This document shows, one piece after another, positions 7,722-14,704 of a stretch of 38,202 nt of DNA. A model generated the notes under the pieces. The model was not told the origin of the DNA, did no database searches, and saw only the letters and a program-made list of their open reading frames with translations. Location of the stretch: NCBI RefSeq assembly GCF_017614955.1, contig NZ_WVUH01000016.1, forward strand, positions 1 through 38,202. The letters are read 5' to 3'. The stretch is from Micromonospora echinofusca. GTDB taxonomy: Bacteria > Actinomycetota > Actinomycetes > Mycobacteriales > Micromonosporaceae. The first letter of the stretch is position 1. Each line of letters begins with the position of its first letter. The position numbers and the translations under genes were made by a program.

Positions 7722-9833
7722 TTACGTTCTCACCAGGGCGGCGGCCTCGCCGGTACGGACCATCCGCTGCCAGCGCAGCCGGTTGCCGAGCATGGCGGTG
7801 ACCACCGACTGCACCACCACCAGGTACATCACCTGCCGGTAGACGAGTTGCTGGAAGGGCAGGCTCCAGAGCGGACCGTACCGTTCCCCGTCCAGCCAGA
7901 GGGCGTACGCGGCGGTCAACCCCTGGAGGGCGAGCAGACCGAGCCAGGCGAGCAGCAGGGTGGACCAGGGCAGGAAGATGAGGCCGTAGAGGGCGAAGAC
8001 GTCGACGGCCGGTGCGGTCAGCGGTAGGACCACCTGGAAGACCGTCAGGTACGGCAGGCCGCGCCGGCCGAGTTTGCCGCCGGAGCCCGACTCGCGGGGC
8101 GCGTGCCGGTGTTTCCACATCGCCTGCATGGTGCCGTAGCACCAGCGGTACCGTTGCCGCCACAGTTGCCGCAGCGACGACGGTGCCTCGGTCCAGGCGA
8201 TGGCCTTCTCCTCGTACACCACCCGCCAGCCGGCCCGGAGCACCTTCATGGTCAGGTCGGTGTCCTCGGCGAGGGTGTCGGAGGGTACGCCACCGACGTC
8301 GAACAGGACCTCCCGACGGAACGCCCCGATGGCCCCGGGGATGGTCGGCATGCAGCCGAGCACGTCGTACATCCGGCGGTCCAGGTTGAAGCCGATGACG
8401 TACTCCAGGTGCTGCCAGCGGCCGAGCAGCCGACGCCGGTTGGCGACCTTGGTGTTGCCGGAGATCGCCCCCACGGTCGGGTCGGCGAAGCCCTGGACCA
8501 GCCGGTGGATGGTGTCCGGTTGGAAGACCGTGTCCCCGTCGACGAGGACCAGCAGGTTGGCCCGGGCGGCCCGGATCCCGGTGTTCAGCGCGGCCGGTTT
8601 GCCGGCGTTGGCCTGCCGGATGACCCGCACTCCGCGTAGGCCCATCCGTTCGACGATGTCGGCGGTGCCGTCGGACGAACCGTCGTCGACCACGATCACC
8701 TCCAGGGCCGGGTACGCGCTGTCGACCAGGGAGCGGACCGTGGCGGAGATGTTCGCGGACTCGTTGTAGGCGGGCACGATCACCGAGACCGGGGCGAGTA
8801 CCTCGGGTCGGCCGCGTCGGGGTCGGCGGACCCGCCGGACGTGGATCTGCGCGCAGACCACCTGCACCGCGAGCCGGGCCACGCCGAGTAGCAGGGCGAT
8901 GGTGAGCAGGGCGTTCATCGCCCCGGCGAGCCAGCCGGCACCGGTCTGCGCCCAGCGCAGCGCGTGCCCGCTGAGCCGGTTGCGGGCGGTGGCGGGTACG
9001 GCCGCGTCGGTCCGTTCCAGCGCCTCGGAGACGGTACGGAACCGGTAGCCCTGCCCGGTGAGGGTGGGTAGCAGCCGGTCGAGGGCGGCCACGGTCTGGC
9101 TCCGGTCGCCACCGCCGTCGTGCATCAGCACGATCGCGCCCCGGCCCCGGTTCGGGGTGGCGGCGGCGATGATCGCGGCGGCGCCGGGACGCTGCCAGTC
9201 CTTGGTGTCCCGGTCGGCGAGTACGGCCAGGTGTCCCGCTTCGGCGGCGGCCCGGAGCGCCGCGTACTGCGGTGCGGTGACCGCCCCCGGGTGGGACGAG
9301 AACGGCGGGCGGTAGAGGGTGGCCTCCTGGCCGGTCGCCCCGGCGATCGCCTTACGGGTGAGGGAGAGTTCGAGGTCCCGCCGCCATTGGGGGACTGCCG
9401 CCAGGTCGGCATGGGTGAAGGTGTGCGAGCCGATCTCGTGGCCCTCGTCGAGGATGCGGCGGACCAGTTCGGGATGCTCGTTGACCCGGGCACCGACCAC
9501 GAAGAACGTGGCGTGCGCCCGGTGCCGGCGCAGGACGTCGAGCACCCGGGGGGTCCACTCCGGGTCCGGGCCGTCGTCGAAGGTGAGCGCGATGGTCCGG
9601 TCCGGCATCGACCGGCTGACCGGTTCCGGGCCGTCGAGCCGGAGCACGGGTCCTCCGCCGGTGACCGCTTCCGGGCCGGGCGGTGCGGACGGGTCGGCCG
9701 TCCCGGATCCGCCGGCCATGCCGGTGGTGAACCCGTTGAAGGAGAGCGCCGCGAGGAGCACCACCAGGCCGAGGACGAGCAGGAACCAGTGGGCCCGGGG
9801 CTCGGGGCGGTTGACGTGTCGGGCCGTCGTCAC
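7722..9833 (-). CDS. Bifunctional polysaccharide deacetylase / family 2 glycosyltransferase
   Basis: This 703-residue membrane protein joins two surface-polysaccharide activities. A membrane segment lies at about 16-36. An exported NodB-type deacetylase domain (about 78-265) follows, with D86-D87 in TFDDGPD and the metal pair H137/H141 in HTFTH. After another membrane helix near 295-320 comes a processive GT2 domain with VPAYNES, DGDT, EDTDLT and the QRYRW product motif, then C-terminal membrane helices. The layout matches MatB-type enzymes of Streptomyces, which make a poly-N-acetylglucosamine-like matrix; similarity to that protein is from memory. The GTG start at 9833 overlaps the stop of the upstream gene by 4 bp, so the two are translationally coupled. 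Confidence 0.87.
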   Translation of the reverse strand: MTTARHVNRPEPRAHWFLLVLGLVVLLAALSFNGFTTGMAGGSGTADPSAPPGPEAVTGGGPVLRLDGPEPVSRSMPDRTIALTFDDGPDPEWTPRVLDVLRRHRAHATFFVVGARVNEHPELVRRILDEGHEIGSHTFTHADLAAVPQWRRDLELSLTRKAIAGATGQEATLYRPPFSSHPGAVTAPQYAALRAAAEAGHLAVLADRDTKDWQRPGAAAIIAAATPNRGRGAIVLMHDGGGDRSQTVAALDRLLPTLTGQGYRFRTVSEALERTDAAVPATARNRLSGHALRWAQTGAGWLAGAMNALLTIALLLGVARLAVQVVCAQIHVRRVRRPRRGRPEVLAPVSVIVPAYNESANISATVRSLVDSAYPALEVIVVDDGSSDGTADIVERMGLRGVRVIRQANAGKPAALNTGIRAARANLLVLVDGDTVFQPDTIHRLVQGFADPTVGAISGNTKVANRRRLLGRWQHLEYVIGFNLDRRMYDVLGCMPTIPGAIGAFRREVLFDVGGVPSDTLAEDTDLTMKVLRAGWRVVYEEKAIAWTEAPSSLRQLWRQRYRWCYGTMQAMWKHRHAPRESGSGGKLGRRGLPYLTVFQVVLPLTAPAVDVFALYGLIFLPWSTLLLAWLGLLALQGLTAAYALWLDGERYGPLWSLPFQQLVYRQVMYLVVVQSVVTAMLGNRLRWQRMVRTGEAAALVRT

Positions 9834-10258
9834 TTGGGTTTTCCGGGTGACCTGCTCGGCTTGCCCGCCGGCTCGTTGCGCCGGGTGTCGCCCTGGCCGG
9901 GGACCTCGGTCCGGCTGGGCTGTGCGGTGGGGGCGGCGCCGGGCCGGGTGGTGGCGCTGGCCGGGGCGCTCGGTGTACGGCTCGGCGCACCGGTGGCGGT
10001 GCTGCTCGGGCCGGGTGTCGGTTGCGCTGCGTCGGGTGAGACGCCCAGTTCGTCCACGCCGGCTTCGATGGGCCGCGCCGGCTTCGACTCCGGCCAGCCG
10101 GGCAGGGGTACCGACGAGCCGGTGAAGAGCCCGGCGAGGATGAGTCCGAGGCTCGCGAGCAGTCCGACCCCGATGCCGGTACCTGCCAGCACGCTCAACC
10201 GCCGACGCCGTCCGCTGCCGTCGACGAAGACCGGTGGTGCCTCCGGTTGGCCTTGCAT
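9830..10258 (-). CDS. Membrane-anchored protein with Pro/Ser/Thr-rich extracellular tail
   Basis: I do not recognise a family for this 142-residue protein. After about 20 residues comes a basic stop-transfer run (GRRRRLS) and one hydrophobic helix (about residues 27-46). A long tail rich in Pro, Ser, Thr and Ala follows, ending in Lys/Arg-rich PGKPK. It is probably single-pass with the tail outside, perhaps spanning or binding the wall. ATG 10258 is chosen because GGGAGAGG lies just upstream; longer readings begin in unlikely sequence. Its stop overlaps the GTG of the deacetylase/glycosyltransferase by 4 bp, so it most likely helps polysaccharide synthesis or export. The function is inferred from context only. 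Confidence 0.7.
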   Translation of the reverse strand: MQGQPEAPPVFVDGSGRRRRLSVLAGTGIGVGLLASLGLILAGLFTGSSVPLPGWPESKPARPIEAGVDELGVSPDAAQPTPGPSSTATGAPSRTPSAPASATTRPGAAPTAQPSRTEVPGQGDTRRNEPAGKPSRSPGKPK

Positions 10259-10290
10259 CCGTTCCTCTCCCGATGTCCGCTTGCCCACGG

Positions 10291-10325
10291 CCCCGGTCGG
10301 GGGCAGGCGTCCACCCCGACCGGGG
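10291..10325 (-). other. Hairpin in the leader of the polysaccharide operon
   Basis: CCCCGGTCGGGG (10291-10302) and CCCCGACCGGGG (10314-10325) form a perfect 12-bp stem with an 11-base loop. It lies 33-67 bases upstream of the ATG at 10258. It could be an attenuator, or the terminator of the ABC operon upstream. No known riboswitch pattern was recognised in the 194-base gap. Confidence 0.4.
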
Positions 10326-10452
10326 TTGACGCGGAGTGACCGTGCGGGCGGCATGACCGCCGGCCGGCGGGGGCCGTGCTGACCCCTCCGGGGCAACAGC
10401 GTTGCGGGACGGTCAGGCGTTACATCGGGTAGCGGATTTCGCATTCGCCTGC

Positions 10453-12006
10453 TCAGCTGGCCCGGAGTTCAGCCAGGTCGGTACTTGACCGCAGCAGGAG
10501 CAGTCCGACACCGACCGTCACCAGCACGGCGCACAGGGCGCCGGCGCCGTAGCCGACGAGGCCGTCGAGCGGCACCGGTACGGCCCGGACGACGACCGGG
10601 TCGGCGACGATCCGGGTGTACTGCTCCCGGGTGGCCGGGTCGGCGCAGAGTGCGGCCGTGGCGTCGCACACCTGGGTCTGTCCTCCGCCGCTGCGCACCT
10701 CACCGAAGACGCTCCGGGACAGCGCCGTACCGGCGGTGAGTGCCAGCAGGACCGCCGGGACCGCCGGGGCGAGGGACTGCCAGGCGACGGCCCGGCCGAG
10801 TACCGACCGGGGGACCCCGGTGGCGACCAGTGCGGCGTACGCCCGCCGCCGTGCCACCACGCCCTCGGCGACCGAGATGAGCATCCCGCCTGCGGCGATG
10901 ATCAGGGCGACCACGATGGCGGTGTGCACGAGGTCCATGGTGTGGACGTAGAAGTCGTTCGGTGCCAGGTCCGCCGGCCGGGTGGGCACACCCGCCAGCC
11001 GGTCGCTGCGCAGTTGTTCCTCGATGCGCAGTTGCCGGTCGGCGACGAACTGGGCCCGGATGCCGGCTGCCCCGGCACCGAAGACCAGGCAGGCCAGCAG
11101 GGCGGCGAAGGTCCGGCTCCCGGTCCACGGGTCGGCCAGTAACCGGCGGGCGGCGAGCAGGGCGGCCGGCCCCCGGGCCACCCGGTGCAGCAACCGTCCG
11201 GCGTGGTACGACAGCCAGCCGGTGCCGAGTACCACGCCGAGCATGGCCAGCAGTCCACCGCCGAGGAGCAGCAGCGGCAGCAGCCAGACCGGCAGGTCCC
11301 GGTCCTGGGCGGCGTACCAGCGGTGGAGCGGTTCGACGGCGAGGAACGCGGCCACCCCGGCACCGATGAGCAGTCCCGGCCAGGGCCGGGGTGCGCCGGA
11401 CCGGCCGACCTGCCGGTACACCCCGAACGGGCTGAACACCACCCGGCCGAGCAGTGCTCCGGTGACCAGCGCGGCCAGCAGCGGTAGGCCCACTACCACG
11501 GCGACCAGCGCGGCGACCGGGGGCAGCACGTCGGTGGGCAGGGTGAGCAGGCCGTTGGTGTCGGGCGTGTCGAGCACCCGCCGGCCGAGCAGATGGAGCG
11601 CGAGGGCGAGCAGCGTACCCAGCAGCGCGGCCACCCCGGTTTCGGTGGCCGCGATCCGGACGGCCTGCCCCGGGGTGGCTCCGGCCAGCCGGATCGCGGC
11701 CAGCCGGCGGTCCCTGGCCGGGGCGCCGAGCCGGGCACACTGTCCGGCCAGGGCCAGTACCGGGAGGGTGAGCAGGAGCAGCGTGAACGCCACCCCGGGT
11801 CGCAGGCCCGGCTCCCGGAGCAGGGCGTTGGCGTACTGCTCCGACTGGGCGTACCGGTCGCCGGGTGCCTTCGGGATGGCCAGTACGGTCAGCGCGGCCA
11901 GCACGGCGAGGGCGGCCAGCGCCGCGCTGACTCCGGTGAGCAGTACCCGGAGCACGTCGGTACGGGTGCCGGCCAGGGCCAGCCGGACGGTGGTCGACAG
12001 TTTCAC
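10453..12006 (-). CDS. ABC transporter permease (FtsX-like)
   Basis: This 517-residue membrane protein is the permease half of a MacB/LolCDE-style ABC system. It has about ten hydrophobic segments: one at residues 20-45, a group between about 90 and 330, and a C-terminal FtsX-like block with VVALIIAAGGMLISVAEG and a last helix near 485-505. The soluble stretch carrying two Cys (QVCDATAALCADP) is probably extracytoplasmic. The GTG at 12006 overlaps the ATPase stop by 4 bp (GTGA) and is the natural coupled start. It ends the operon PadR-ATPase-permease. PadR-controlled systems of this type often export toxic compounds or peptides; the substrate cannot be read from the sequence. Confidence 0.82.
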   Translation of the reverse strand: MKLSTTVRLALAGTRTDVLRVLLTGVSAALAALAVLAALTVLAIPKAPGDRYAQSEQYANALLREPGLRPGVAFTLLLLTLPVLALAGQCARLGAPARDRRLAAIRLAGATPGQAVRIAATETGVAALLGTLLALALHLLGRRVLDTPDTNGLLTLPTDVLPPVAALVAVVVGLPLLAALVTGALLGRVVFSPFGVYRQVGRSGAPRPWPGLLIGAGVAAFLAVEPLHRWYAAQDRDLPVWLLPLLLLGGGLLAMLGVVLGTGWLSYHAGRLLHRVARGPAALLAARRLLADPWTGSRTFAALLACLVFGAGAAGIRAQFVADRQLRIEEQLRSDRLAGVPTRPADLAPNDFYVHTMDLVHTAIVVALIIAAGGMLISVAEGVVARRRAYAALVATGVPRSVLGRAVAWQSLAPAVPAVLLALTAGTALSRSVFGEVRSGGGQTQVCDATAALCADPATREQYTRIVADPVVVRAVPVPLDGLVGYGAGALCAVLVTVGVGLLLLRSSTDLAELRAS

Positions 12007-12704
12007 CGCGGACCGCCCACCAGCCCGAGGCCGCTGTGGTCGACCGTTCCGTCCCGCATGGCGATCTCCCGGTCGGCGTACCCGGCGACTCGCGCGTCGT
12101 GGGTGACCAGCACGACGGTGGTCCGCTGCTCGCGGGCGACCCGGACCAGGTGGCCGAGGACCTGCTCGCCGGTGAGCGTGTCGAGCGCGCCGGTGGGCTC
12201 GTCGGCGAAGAGCACCCGGGGCTCGGTGACCAGGGCCCGCGCGGTGGCACAGCGTTGCTGCTGGCCGCCGGACATCTCCCCGGGACGGGTGTCGGCGAGG
12301 TCGGCCACCCCCAGCCGGTCGAGCCAGGACAACGCCGCCGTCCGTGCTGCCCGCCGCCCCGTGCCGGCGAGTAGCAGCGGAAGCGCGACGTTCTCCGCTG
12401 CGGTCAGTTCGGCCACCAGTTGGCCGAACTGGAAGAGCACCCCGAATTCGGTACGCCGTAGTCGGGAGCGGGCCGCCTCGGACCACGTGTCGATCCGCTG
12501 GCCCCGGTAGCCGATCTCTCCCGCGTCGGGGCGCAGGATCCCGGCGAGGCAGTGCAGCAGGGTCGACTTGCCGCAGCCGCTCGGCCCGGTCACCGCGACG
12601 ATCTCCCCCTCGGCCACGTCGAGGGTGACTCCGCGCAGGGCCGGGGTGGCGCCGTACGACCTGACCACGCCCCGCGCCTGTAGCTGGGCTGGTGGCTCCG
12701 TCAT
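12003..12704 (-). CDS. ABC transporter ATP-binding protein (MacB/LolD type)
   Basis: This 233-residue ATPase powers the permease encoded directly downstream. Walker A is GPSGCGKST (about residues 39-47). The signature is MSGGQQQR, where canonical LSGGQ begins with Met. Walker B is VLFADEPTGALD, followed by the switch H in VTHDARVA. ADEPTGALD is typical of the LolD/MacB/FtsE branch, consistent with an FtsX-type partner. ATG 12704 overlaps the PadR stop (ATGA), and its own stop overlaps the permease GTG. All three proteins should therefore be made in a fixed ratio from one transcript. Confidence 0.9.
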   Translation of the reverse strand: MTEPPAQLQARGVVRSYGATPALRGVTLDVAEGEIVAVTGPSGCGKSTLLHCLAGILRPDAGEIGYRGQRIDTWSEAARSRLRRTEFGVLFQFGQLVAELTAAENVALPLLLAGTGRRAARTAALSWLDRLGVADLADTRPGEMSGGQQQRCATARALVTEPRVLFADEPTGALDTLTGEQVLGHLVRVAREQRTTVVLVTHDARVAGYADREIAMRDGTVDHSGLGLVGGPR

Positions 12705-13237
12705 GCCCGCACCTCCCGGTGCCAGTCGGCGACCCGGTCCAGGGTGGTCTGCAACCACCGCAGGTCCGCGTCGAGATGGGCGATCGCGTAGTCGGCGGCG
12801 ATCACGTCGTCGAGCCGGGCGCCCGGAGCGATCTTCAGTGCGGTCAGCTCGCGCAGCCGGTCGGTGTGTGCCCGGCGTTGGGCGGTCAGGTACCGCCGGG
12901 CGCGGTCGACGTCGGCCACCAGCAGCGCCACCATCACCTTGTTGAGCAGGGTGCTGGCCACGTGCGGGGCGGGCGGCTCCACGGCGGCCAGCCACTCGTC
13001 GAGCGCCGCCCGGCCGGCCGGGGTGATCGCGTACGACGTCCGGTCGGGCCCGGCGTCGCGATCCTGTCCGGCCGGGGTGACCAGCCCGTCCCGGCTCAAC
13101 CGACCGAGGGTGGCGTAGACCTGGCCGTAGCCGAGCGGTTTGGCCTGGGGCAGTCGGTTGTCGTAGGCGCGCTTCAGGTCGTAGCCGTGCATGGCGCCGA
13201 CCGCCAGCAGTCCGAGCAGCACGTGGGAACTGGACAC
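12701..13237 (-). CDS. PadR family transcriptional regulator
   Basis: This 178-residue repressor has the PadR winged helix (about residues 5-80: LLGLLAVGAMHGYDLKRAYD, then YGQVYATLGRLSRDGLV) and a C-terminal helical dimerisation domain, so it is a PadR-s1-like long form. It very likely controls its own operon with the ABC ATPase and permease. GTG 13237 is chosen because a promoter ends six bases before it and the first residues begin the winged helix. The transcript is therefore probably leaderless. A perfect 9-bp inverted repeat lies inside that promoter. The stop overlaps the ATPase start by 4 bp. Confidence 0.88.
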   Translation of the reverse strand: MSSSHVLLGLLAVGAMHGYDLKRAYDNRLPQAKPLGYGQVYATLGRLSRDGLVTPAGQDRDAGPDRTSYAITPAGRAALDEWLAAVEPPAPHVASTLLNKVMVALLVADVDRARRYLTAQRRAHTDRLRELTALKIAPGARLDDVIAADYAIAHLDADLRWLQTTLDRVADWHREVRA

Positions 13238-13243
13238 CAGGCC

Positions 13244-13272
13244 ACTATTCACTGAGTGAATAGCGGTGTCAA
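13244..13272 (-). promoter_or_regulatory. padR operon promoter with embedded palindromic operator
   Basis: On the minus strand TTGACA (13267-13272) is followed by 17 bases and AATAGT (13244-13249), then six bases to the GTG. A perfect inverted repeat, CTATTCACT-G-AGTGAATAG (13245-13263), fills the spacer and overlaps the -10. Binding there would block RNA polymerase, which fits PadR autorepression. Confidence 0.65.
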
Positions 13273-13312
13273 CCCGCTCCGGAGTCACCGCCTCCGCCTG
13301 GACCCTGGCGGC

Positions 13313-13424
13313 GCACGGCAGCCACCCTGCGCGGCAGCCACCTCGCGCGGCAGCCACCCTGCCCGGCAGCCACCTCGCGCGGGGGCCACCTCGCGCGGGG
13401 GCCACCTTGCGCGGGGGGCAGACG
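13313..13424. repeat. 16-bp tandem repeat array, about seven units
   Basis: The unit gcgcggcagccacctc repeats in register at 13313, 13329, 13345, 13361, 13377, 13393 and 13409. Units alternate between endings ccct and cctc and drift to gcgcgggggccacctt. It lies in the 374-base gap (13238-13611) between the padR promoter and the TIGR03086-type gene, and runs straight into the hairpin at 13422-13496. The rest of the gap (13497-13611) shows no gene or structure I recognise. Confidence 0.85.
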
Positions 13425-13496
13425 CTTTGCTCTGCTTCAGTGACGGCAACACTTCCACCGCCTGGCTGTTGCCTCCGCTGAAGCAGAGCAAAGCGT
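13422..13496. repeat. Long two-tier inverted repeat (hairpin)
   Basis: ACGCTTTGCTCTGCTTCAG (13422-13440) and its exact reverse complement (13478-13496) form a 19-bp outer stem. Inside, GGCAACA (13445-13451) pairs with TGTTGCC (13467-13473). It may end the transcript of the TIGR03086-type gene (stop at 13612). It is unrelated in sequence to the 54-bp elements. Confidence 0.8.
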
Positions 13497-13611
13497 GCGG
13501 ACGGGGCAGGTGGGACCACCCGCGCGGCTCGTGAAAGTCTGCCCACCGCGCGACCGGTCGACCCGACAGCAGGCGGCCACATCTCGACGGGACAGCGCCG
13601 CCCGAGACTGC

Positions 13612-14190
13612 TCAGCCGGCGCTCGGCGGCCCCCATCCCGGGTCCCGACCGGCGGTCCCGAGCAGCCGGTCGAAGACCGGGGCGTCCGCCGGGACCGGCA
13701 CCTCCGCGCCGAACACCCCGCGCTCCCGGGCCGTGGGCGCCAGCTTCACGACCACGTCGTGCAACTCGGAGAGTACGTCCGGAGCCGGCTCGAACGACTG
13801 CCCGGTGGACCGGGCCAGGTCCCAGGCGTGCACGGTCAGGTCCAGCACGACCAGGTTGCCCAGCATCGGCTGCGGCATCCCCATCGGGGAGACGCCCTCC
13901 AGGGCCGACGGCTCGGACCACGCCGTGATCGCCCGGTCGGTCTCGGTGGCGAACCGGTCCCGCCAGTCGGGGCTACCGAGCAGGTCCGCACCAAACCCCC
14001 ACCCGACCTGCTCCTTCCGGGCCAGCCCCTGGAAGTTGACGACCACCTCGAAGAGGTGACCGAGCAGACCGCGTACCGCGAACTCGCTGCACGGGGTGGG
14101 CAGGTCCAACTGGTCGTCGGTGATGCCCCGGACGACCGCGACGGCACGCGGCGCGGCGGCACCGAGCAGTTCACTGATCCTGGTAGTCAT
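13612..14190 (-). CDS. TIGR03086 family (DinB/maleylpyruvate isomerase-like) metal-binding protein
   Basis: This 192-residue protein has the four-helix DinB-like fold of the actinobacterial TIGR03086 family. Typical features are the N-terminal DQLDLPTPCSEFAVRGLLGH stretch, a GHLFEV histidine and the VLDLTVHAWDLARSTGQ segment that supplies another metal ligand. Relatives include mycothiol-dependent enzymes, but most members have no known reaction, and I would not assign one. ATG 14190 has TAGCCT six bases upstream (TAGCCT-GGGTCG-ATG), suggesting a leaderless transcript. It stands alone upstream of the repeat-rich gap. Confidence 0.8.
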   Translation of the reverse strand: MTTRISELLGAAAPRAVAVVRGITDDQLDLPTPCSEFAVRGLLGHLFEVVVNFQGLARKEQVGWGFGADLLGSPDWRDRFATETDRAITAWSEPSALEGVSPMGMPQPMLGNLVVLDLTVHAWDLARSTGQSFEPAPDVLSELHDVVVKLAPTARERGVFGAEVPVPADAPVFDRLLGTAGRDPGWGPPSAG

Positions 14191-14356
14191 CGACCCAGGC
14201 TAGGCGGCAACGCGGTGTGACCGTCGGCGCTCTCTCGTCCCGCCAACACGGCAGTCCACCCCTCTCGATCAGTTCCGAGCGCTGCGGTCATACCCGATGT
14301 CTGTCCTCGTGCCGCGACACCACTGTGGTGTCACGGAGAGCAATGGGGAGTGTGTG

Positions 14357-14646
14357 ATGGGCAGAACCACCAGGCGATCGTTGCTGGCCGTGTTCGGCGC
14401 GGCGGCGGTCGCGGCACCGCTCGGGCCCGGCCACATGGCGATCGTCGACAGCGGCAGCCGCCTCTTCGACGACAGCAACCCGGCCTACCGGGAGGCGACC
14501 GGCGCCGGTATGGGCTGGATGTCCGTCCGGGACCCGACCGGGCGACCGGGGCGCTCCTCTCGCACCGGTGGAGCCGCAACTCCGGCACCTGGTACCGCGT
14601 CGACACCCGACCCGTGGCGCTGGGCCGGCTCAACCTCCTGCACTGA
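14357..14646 (+). pseudogene. Small Tat-signal-like gene frameshifted by an 8-bp tandem duplication
   Basis: A small reading frame starts at ATG 14357 after a good ribosome site (GGGGAG, six bases away). It opens with a Tat-like MGRTTRRSLLAVFGAAA. The first frame has strong GC-third-position coding character up to about 14542. CGACCGGG is then duplicated exactly in tandem (14535-14542 and 14543-14550). Removing one copy joins VRDPTG to ALLSHRWSRNSG and gives a continuous 93-residue protein ending LGRLNLLH at TGA 14644-14646. As written, the frame is lost and reads into the following 54-bp repeat. This may be a recent mutation, a phase-variable site or a sequencing error. I recognise no homologue. 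Confidence 0.62.
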
Positions 14647-14647
14647 T

Positions 14648-14701
14648 GTTAGGAAGGGCCCCTTCCTATACAAAAAGCGATAGGAAGGGGCCCTTCCTAA
14701 C
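14648..14701. repeat. 54-bp hairpin element, copy 3 (perfect arms)
   Basis: The 22-bp arms are perfect reverse complements. The left begins GTTAGGAAGGGCCCC, the right ends CCTTCCTAAC, and the loop is ACAAAAAGCG. It sits between the stop of the broken small gene (14646) and the stop of the receiver-SpoIIE gene (14705-14707 on the minus strand), so it abuts stop codons on both sides. It probably serves as a bidirectional transcript end. Confidence 0.85.
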
Positions 14702-14704
14702 ACC

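Noticed and set aside
13313..13424. The repeat array as a CRISPR
   Set aside because: The 16-bp units abut with no spacers, and no cas gene is present.
13256..13534. A 92-codon plus-strand frame through the repeat region
   Set aside because: It translates the tandem repeat and hairpin, has no ribosome site and shows no protein-like features.
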